NCBI GenBank assembly: GCA_023417975.1
Contig: JAEZDX010000490.1
Location: forward strand, 1 to 10,484
Length of the DNA: 10,484 nt
Source of the DNA: Bacillota bacterium
GTDB taxonomy: Bacteria; Bacillota; Clostridia; Clostridiales; Clostridiaceae
Direction of reading: 5' to 3'
The notes under the pieces were generated by a model. The model was not told the origin of the DNA, ran no database searches, and saw only the letters and a list, made by a program, of their open reading frames with translations. Shown in pieces: positions 6,626 through 10,484 of the stretch. The stretch's first letter is position 1; every line of letters begins with the position of its first letter. The position numbers were made by a program, and so were the translations under genes.

Positions 6626-7177
6626 ATGAAAATTAATACGAAGCAGATGATTCTAGTGTCACTTTTTGCAGCACTTACAGCAGTGGGAGCTTACATACAA
6701 ATTCCTATAGGTACAATTCCAATTACACTTCAGCTATTATTCACAGCACTTGCCGGAGTTATGCTAGGCTCAAAACTTGGTGCTTTATCACAGTTAGTTT
6801 ATGTGGTTATTGGACTGGCTGGAATTCCGGTTTTTTCAGAAGGAACCGGCGGACTATCCGCTGTAGTTAAGCCTAGCTTTGGCTTTTTATTGGGCTTTAT
6901 TTTGGCGGCGTATGTAATAGGAAAAATTTCTGAAGGAAGTGCAAGACCAAGCTTTTTCAGATTAATGTCAGCATGTATATTAGGGGTTATAGTTACTTAT
7001 GCAATAGGTATTCCGTATCTTTATTTCATCATAAATAGTGTTATGGGAAAAAGTATAAGCTTAGCAACGGCATTAAAAAGCTACTGCTTTGTATTTATAC
7101 CCGGGGATTTAGCAAAGTGTATTTTGGCTTCATTGCTTGGAGTACAAGTAGTTCCCATAGTTAAAAAGGTTATTTAA
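6626..7177 (+). CDS. bioY: Biotin ECF transporter S component BioY
   Basis: BioY is the membrane subunit that binds biotin for energy-coupling-factor (ECF) transporters. The 183 residues are the usual length and strongly hydrophobic, with about six membrane helices. Family motifs are clear: ITLQLLFTALAGVMLG at about 33-48, GAxSQLVYVVIGLAGIPVF (52-70), the glycine-rich GTGG loop, KPSFGFLLGF (82-91), and IPGDLAK (158-164) near the C-terminus. No EcfA ATPase or EcfT gene is adjacent, so it probably shares an ECF module encoded elsewhere, or works alone as some BioY proteins can. The ATG has AAGGGAGAG upstream. The promoter lies within two BirA operators, so transcription should fall when biotin is plentiful. 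A strong terminator follows, making it a single-gene unit unless it is read through from the regulator upstream. Confidence 0.95.
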   Translation: MKINTKQMILVSLFAALTAVGAYIQIPIGTIPITLQLLFTALAGVMLGSKLGALSQLVYVVIGLAGIPVFSEGTGGLSAVVKPSFGFLLGFILAAYVIGKISEGSARPSFFRLMSACILGVIVTYAIGIPYLYFIINSVMGKSISLATALKSYCFVFIPGDLAKCILASLLGVQVVPIVKKVI

Positions 7178-7191
7178 TATAATTCTCTCTG

Positions 7192-7224
7192 TAAAGGAAC
7201 ATTTTGTTCCTTTATATTTTTTTT
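7192..7224 (+). terminator. Intrinsic terminator of bioY
   Basis: A perfect 10-bp stem (TAAAGGAACA 7192-7201, TGTTCCTTTA 7205-7214) with a TTT loop is followed by TA and eight T (7217-7224). It lies 14 bases after the bioY stop and should separate bioY from the decarboxylase operon. Confidence 0.93.
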
Positions 7225-7286
7225 GTTATTTTCTTAAATATAATAATCTGATTTTGCTGAATTTTGACTTTAATTAAATTTATTAA

Positions 7287-7315
7287 TTGAATTAACAGGG
7301 TATGTTTGGTAAAAT
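7287..7315 (+). promoter_or_regulatory. Predicted promoter of the oxaloacetate decarboxylase operon (extended -10)
   Basis: TTGAAT (7287-7292), a 17-bp spacer and TAAAAT (7310-7315, 5 of 6) are preceded by a TG dinucleotide at 7307-7308 that forms an extended -10. AT-rich DNA upstream (7225-7286) could serve as an UP element. The start would be at about 7321-7324, exactly where the structured leader begins. Confidence 0.6.
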
Positions 7316-7320
7316 ATAAA

Positions 7321-7405
7321 TGGGTAAATCCAGTAACATGTCATTAATACTTTAGTAATTAAAGTATAGGAGGTGGCACTGGATTATTTTATTGCACTCG
7401 GCAAT
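7321..7405 (+). ncRNA. Structured 5' leader of the oad operon (candidate cis-regulatory RNA)
   Basis: Three nested or adjacent stems can be drawn. P1 is AATCCAGT (7327-7334) with ACTGGATT (7378-7385), 8 bp. P2, inside P1, is ATACTTT (7347-7353) with AAAGTAT (7361-7367), 7 bp with a 7-base loop. P3, after P1, is ATTGC (7391-7395) with GCAAT (7401-7405). The single-stranded joining region within P1 holds AGGAGGTGG (7368-7376), which resembles a ribosome binding site but has no fitting gene start. The element begins at the predicted transcript start and lies about 45 bases before the oadA start. I cannot match it to a known riboswitch class from memory. No classic terminator follows, so control at translation or through RNA stability is more likely than termination. 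Confidence 0.45.
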
Positions 7406-7449
7406 GTTTAATATATTATACAATTTATACAACTATTGGAGGGATAAAA

Positions 7450-8865
7450 TTGGCGAAACCGGTAGGAATAACAGAAACTGCACTAAGAGACGGCCATCAG
7501 TCACTGATCGCTACAAGACTTACAACAGCTGAGATATTGCCTATCCTTGGGACAATGGACAAAGTTGGCTACCACTCTCTGGAAGTATGGGGAGGGGCAA
7601 CCTTTGATGCATGTCTTCGTTTCTTAAATGAAGATCCTTGGGAAAGACTAAGAGAGATAAGAAAGGCAGTAAAAAATACAAAGCTCCAAATGCTTCTCAG
7701 AGGACAAAATCTTCTTGGTTACAAGCATTATGCTGATGATGTTGTGGAAGCCTTTGTAAATAAGTCAGTTGAAAATGGAATAGATATAATCAGAGTATTT
7801 GATGCCTTAAATGATGTAAGAAATCTGGAAACCTCTGTTAAGGCAATTAAGGAGGCAGGAGCTCACTGCCAATGTGCAATGAGTTATACAACAAGTAAGG
7901 TTCATACTGTAGAGTATTTTGTGAAATTGGCTCAGACACTGGAGAATATGGGTGCTGACTCTATATGTGTAAAAGATATGGCAGGTATACTTACTCCATA
8001 CTCGGCATATGAGCTTGTTAAAAAGTTAAAAGCTTCAGTTGCAATCCCAATACAACTTCATACTCATGCCACCAGCGGAATTGCATCAATGACCTATTTG
8101 AAAGCTGTGGAAGCAGGAGTAGACGTAATTGATACGGCTATATCTCCCTTCTCTGAGGGAACTTCTCAGCCGGCAACAGAGGCTATGGCAGTTGTATTAA
8201 GTGAAGGTGAACGTGCTTCCCAACTGGATATGAAGCTTTTGAATGAGGCAGCAGAGTACTTTAAGCCTATTAGGGAGAGATACAGAGAAAGCGGAATACT
8301 CAATCCCAAGGTAATGGATGTAGAGCCCAAAACATTGACTTATATGGTTCCTGGAGGAATGCTGTCCAATCTTATGTCACAGCTTAAAGCCCAAGGAGCT
8401 TTTGACAGGTACGAGGAAGTGCTAAGAGAAATTCCGAAGGTAAGAGAAGATCTTGGTTATCCTCCTCTTGTTACTCCATTGAGTCAAATGGTAGGAACTC
8501 AGGCCGTATTTAATGTATTGTCCGGTGAAAGATATAAAGTAGTGCCAAAGGAAATAAAAGAATATGTTAAAGGTCTTTACGGAAGCTCACCTGCACCTGT
8601 GAATGAGGAAATTAAAAGGAAAATTATCGGAGAAGAAACCGTTATCTCACAAAGACCTGCCGATTTGCTTGAGCCCGAATTAGATAAATATAAGGCTGAG
8701 ATAGGAACTTTGGCAAAATCTTTGGAAGATGTATTATCCTACATATTGTTTCCACAGGTAGCAAAGAAGTTTTTTGAAGATAGATTAAATAAAAGTCCTA
8801 AAGATGAAGCAAGCGCAGATAGTGCAAAGGATGAAGATATTCAGTATGTTACGGTAATAATGTAA
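7450..8865 (+). CDS. oadA: Oxaloacetate decarboxylase alpha subunit, carboxyltransferase part (no biotin domain)
   Basis: The subunit moves a carboxyl group from oxaloacetate to biotin, releasing pyruvate. The TIM-barrel carboxyltransferase domain shared by pyruvate carboxylase and OadA fills about residues 1-290 (TALRDGHQSLIATR, RGQNLLGYKHY, KDMAGIL, LHTHATSG). Active-site residues are present: D14, K175 (normally carbamylated) and H204 and H206 as metal ligands; as I recall, these correspond to D17, K178, H207 and H209 of the Vibrio enzyme. A conserved helical domain follows (PGGMLSNL, LGYPPLVTPLSQMVGTQA). At 471 residues it ends where other OadA proteins continue into a Pro/Ala linker and biotin domain; that part is a separate gene here. 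The start is TTG with GGAGGG six bases before it. The neighbours favour a decarboxylase over a pyruvate carboxylase subunit B. Confidence 0.93.
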   Translation: MAKPVGITETALRDGHQSLIATRLTTAEILPILGTMDKVGYHSLEVWGGATFDACLRFLNEDPWERLREIRKAVKNTKLQMLLRGQNLLGYKHYADDVVEAFVNKSVENGIDIIRVFDALNDVRNLETSVKAIKEAGAHCQCAMSYTTSKVHTVEYFVKLAQTLENMGADSICVKDMAGILTPYSAYELVKKLKASVAIPIQLHTHATSGIASMTYLKAVEAGVDVIDTAISPFSEGTSQPATEAMAVVLSEGERASQLDMKLLNEAAEYFKPIRERYRESGILNPKVMDVEPKTLTYMVPGGMLSNLMSQLKAQGAFDRYEEVLREIPKVREDLGYPPLVTPLSQMVGTQAVFNVLSGERYKVVPKEIKEYVKGLYGSSPAPVNEEIKRKIIGEETVISQRPADLLEPELDKYKAEIGTLAKSLEDVLSYILFPQVAKKFFEDRLNKSPKDEASADSAKDEDIQYVTVIM

Positions 8866-8898
8866 TTCATATGGAAGGAATATCAGGAGGTGAAAGTA

Positions 8899-9228
8899 TT
8901 GGGAGAAGCTATGAATTTTTCAGAAACCTTTATTGTGGTTATGGCAGTTATAGCTGTAGTTCTGGTTATACTTATTTTATATGCAATAACATTGATTTCG
9001 AGATTATCAAAAATGATCTTAGATGCTCAATCGGGAAAAGCTGTGGAGCAAAGTCAGGTGAAAGCTGCAGCGGTTGATAGTATTAAACCGCAAAATAATG
9101 TAAAGATATTGGAAAGCAGCGAGGATGAAGAGGAAAGACTAGTTGCAGCTTTGGCAGCGTCTGCAATGGCTGCCAGTGATAGGCCGGAATCACATTTTCA
9201 TATAACAAAAATAACAAGAGTTAAATAG
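8899..9228 (+). CDS. oadG: Small membrane subunit of sodium-pump decarboxylase (OadG/MmdD type)
   Basis: The 109-residue protein has one N-terminal membrane helix (about residues 11-33, IVVMAVIAVVLVILILYAI), a polar linker with an acidic cluster (ESSEDEEER), and the family's C-terminal pattern LVAALAASAMAAS followed by a basic end (HFHITKITRVK). Members of the OadG family hold the soluble carboxyltransferase and biotin carrier against the membrane beta subunit. In-frame starts are GTG 8890, TTG 8899 and ATG 8911. AGGAGG at 8885-8890 is eight bases before the TTG, overlaps the GTG and is too far from the ATG, so I chose TTG. It lies 33 bases after oadA and 29 before the biotin carrier. The gene symbol rests on position and pattern, as this subunit diverges quickly. 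Confidence 0.85.
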   Translation: MGEAMNFSETFIVVMAVIAVVLVILILYAITLISRLSKMILDAQSGKAVEQSQVKAAAVDSIKPQNNVKILESSEDEEERLVAALAASAMAASDRPESHFHITKITRVK

Positions 9229-9257
9229 TAAATATGAGTTAGGAAGGTGTTGTTGAT

Positions 9258-9623
9258 ATGAAGAAATATAGAATAAAAGTAAATGATAAAGTTTATGAGG
9301 TTGAAATGGAGGAAATAACGGGGGAAGAGGCTACTACAATTGTTGAGAGTGAAAAACAGAACCCCGTAAATACTGAACCAAAGTCTGCCCCAGAAGCACC
9401 AGTTGCAGGAGGCACAGCTGTGGATGCCCCAATGCCGGGAACTATAGTGAGTATAGCTGTAAAGCCTGGAGACAAAGTTAAGACAAATCAGCTATTATTA
9501 GTACTGGAAGCTATGAAAATGGAGAATGAAATTGTATCCCCCGCTGAGGGCACAGTGCTTACAGTGAATGTAACAAAAGGCCAAACTGTAAATCCGGGAG
9601 ATTCACTTGTTCAGATTGGTTAA
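9258..9623 (+). CDS. Biotin carboxyl carrier subunit of the decarboxylase
   Basis: This 121-residue protein carries biotin, which shuttles the carboxyl group from the carboxyltransferase to the membrane subunit. The C-terminal biotinyl domain (about 54-121) has the canonical EAMKMEN motif at 84-90, with K87 as the biotin attachment site, between the flanking APMPGTI and SPAEGTV strands. An N-terminal part (1-20, MKKYRIKVNDKVYEVEMEE) matches the short strand-rich head of decarboxylase carriers. A Pro/Ala/Glu linker (about 30-53) joins the two and would give the swinging arm its reach. The ATG follows AGGAAGGTG at normal spacing. A lipoyl domain is excluded by the MKM motif. Modification requires biotin ligase, probably the same BirA that would bind upstream of bioY. 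Confidence 0.95.
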   Translation: MKKYRIKVNDKVYEVEMEEITGEEATTIVESEKQNPVNTEPKSAPEAPVAGGTAVDAPMPGTIVSIAVKPGDKVKTNQLLLVLEAMKMENEIVSPAEGTVLTVNVTKGQTVNPGDSLVQIG

Positions 9624-9681
9624 CGATAGTTGTTTTTATGATTATAGTGCATTACAAGATTAACACACAGGAGGAAAATAA

Positions 9682-10484
9682 ATGAGCGTTTTAATCCAAG
9701 GAATTATGGATGTTACTTTTAAACAAATCATAATGTGGGTTGTGGGTGCAGTGCTTATATACCTTGCAATAGAGAAGGAGTTTGAACCGGCCCTTTTATT
9801 GCCTATGGGCTTCGGCGCCATTTTGGTTAACTTTCCCAAAACGGGAGTGCTTGACCAAGTTGTCAATGGAACTCAGGTAGGAGGTATACTTGATTTTCTT
9901 TTTAACAGCGGAATAGCTACAGAACTGTTCCCATTACTTATATTTATAGGTATCGGAGCAATGATTGATTTTGGCCCGCTTTTACAAAATCCATTTATGC
10001 TTTTGTTCGGAGCAGCTGCACAATTCGGTATATTCTTTACAATATGTGCCGCAGGTTTAATTGGTGGATTCGATATAAGGCAAGCGGCTTCTATCGGTAT
10101 TATAGGTGCAGCTGATGGCCCTACTTCAATATTTGTCACGAGCCAACTGGCCTACGATCTTTTAGGGCCTGTAACAATAGCCGCATATTCTTATATGGCT
10201 CTTGTTCCAATAATTCAGCCCTTTGCCATAAGATTGGTCACTACGGAAAAAGAACGAAGAATAAGAATGAAGTATAAGGCAGAAAGTGTATCAAAATTAA
10301 CTAAAATATTATTTCCAATAATTATTACTATAATAGCAGGACTCATAGCTCCAATATCACTTCCGCTTATAGGCTTTCTGATGTTCGGTAACCTTTTAAG
10401 GGAATGCGGGGTATTGGACAGATTGTCTAATACAGCACAGAATGAACTTGTTAATATAGTTACAATTTTACTTGGAATAACAAT
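9682..10484 (+). CDS. oadB: Oxaloacetate decarboxylase beta subunit, sodium pump (3' end outside window)
   Basis: The beta subunit is the integral membrane part that decarboxylates carboxybiotin and pumps Na+ out of the cell. 267 codons are visible and the frame is open to the right edge, so about 100 or more residues are probably missing. Most of the sequence is hydrophobic helices. Family signs are LLLPMGFGAILVNFP near the N-terminus, LFPLLIFIGIGAMIDFGPLL, IGIIGAADGPTSIF and FGNLLRECGVLDRLSNTAQNEL. D145 in ADGPT is probably the counterpart of the essential Asp203 of the Klebsiella enzyme. Its short N-terminus is like the compact beta subunits of Gram-positive and methylmalonyl-CoA systems. 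AGGAGG lies eight bases before the ATG, and 58 bases with no terminator separate it from the carrier gene, so it belongs to the same operon. Confidence 0.95.
   Translation, partial: MSVLIQGIMDVTFKQIIMWVVGAVLIYLAIEKEFEPALLLPMGFGAILVNFPKTGVLDQVVNGTQVGGILDFLFNSGIATELFPLLIFIGIGAMIDFGPLLQNPFMLLFGAAAQFGIFFTICAAGLIGGFDIRQAASIGIIGAADGPTSIFVTSQLAYDLLGPVTIAAYSYMALVPIIQPFAIRLVTTEKERRIRMKYKAESVSKLTKILFPIIITIIAGLIAPISLPLIGFLMFGNLLRECGVLDRLSNTAQNELVNIVTILLGIT

Noticed and set aside
7225..7320. A third BirA operator at the decarboxylase promoter.
   Set aside because: No TTGTAAAC or GTTTACAA-like half-site pair at 14-base spacing is present; only AT-rich DNA and the promoter boxes are seen.
7372..7381. GGTGGCACTG in the oad leader resembles the T-box motif GGGTGGNACCGCG.
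   Set aside because: The CCGCG part is missing, no T-box terminator follows, no specifier loop is apparent, and the downstream genes are not amino-acid related.
7373..7411. A 12-codon frame GTG...TAA after the AGGAGG in the oad leader, a possible leader peptide.
   Set aside because: The GTG overlaps the ribosome-binding-like sequence itself, so initiation there is not plausible; the peptide has no codon runs that would suggest attenuation.

Overview
The window looks like chromosomal DNA from a low-GC, Gram-positive anaerobe of the class Clostridia. The signs are AT-rich intergenic DNA, strong AGGAGG-type ribosome binding sites, TTG start codons, and gene families typical of clostridia: a HelD-type helicase, a small cysteine-rich protein, a stand-alone BioY and a sodium-pumping decarboxylase with a separate biotin carrier. 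I see no rRNA, tRNA, CRISPR array, transposon or phage gene. No gene-free stretch exceeds 300 bases; the longest are the regulatory gaps at 1528-1770, 4931-5183 and 7178-7449.

Left part (1-4930): the C-terminal half of ftsH (membrane AAA+ zinc protease) runs in from the left edge. It faces a small flavin-reductase-like gene on the minus strand, with one perfect 14-bp hairpin between them. Next is helD, a helicase-like factor that recycles stalled RNA polymerase. It faces a minus-strand pair made of a small cysteine-rich protein and an isochorismatase-family hydrolase, again with one 14-bp hairpin between the convergent genes. The flavin reductase and helD are divergent, yet their best promoters point at each other, so the two transcripts should overlap at their 5' ends.

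Middle (5184-7224): a MerR-family gene encodes an unusual regulator with a normal DNA-binding head, three predicted membrane helices and an outward-facing C-terminal domain. Then comes bioY, the biotin-binding S component of an ECF transporter. Its promoter is buried between two matching biotin-repressor (BirA) operators, and a strong intrinsic terminator follows it.

Right part (7225-10484): an operon for the Na+-translocating oxaloacetate decarboxylase. In order it encodes the carboxyltransferase (oadA, lacking the biotin domain), the small membrane anchor (OadG type), a separate biotin carrier, and the membrane sodium-pump subunit (oadB, cut by the right edge). The predicted promoter places the transcript start at the foot of a structured leader with an unpaired AGGAGGTGG core, which is a good candidate for a cis-regulatory RNA. 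A biotin-responsive importer thus lies directly before a biotin-dependent, sodium-pumping enzyme.

The observations most worth checking are the membrane-tethered MerR protein, the oad leader RNA, the double BirA control of bioY and the facing promoters. Nothing in the window amounts to a clearly new multi-gene system.
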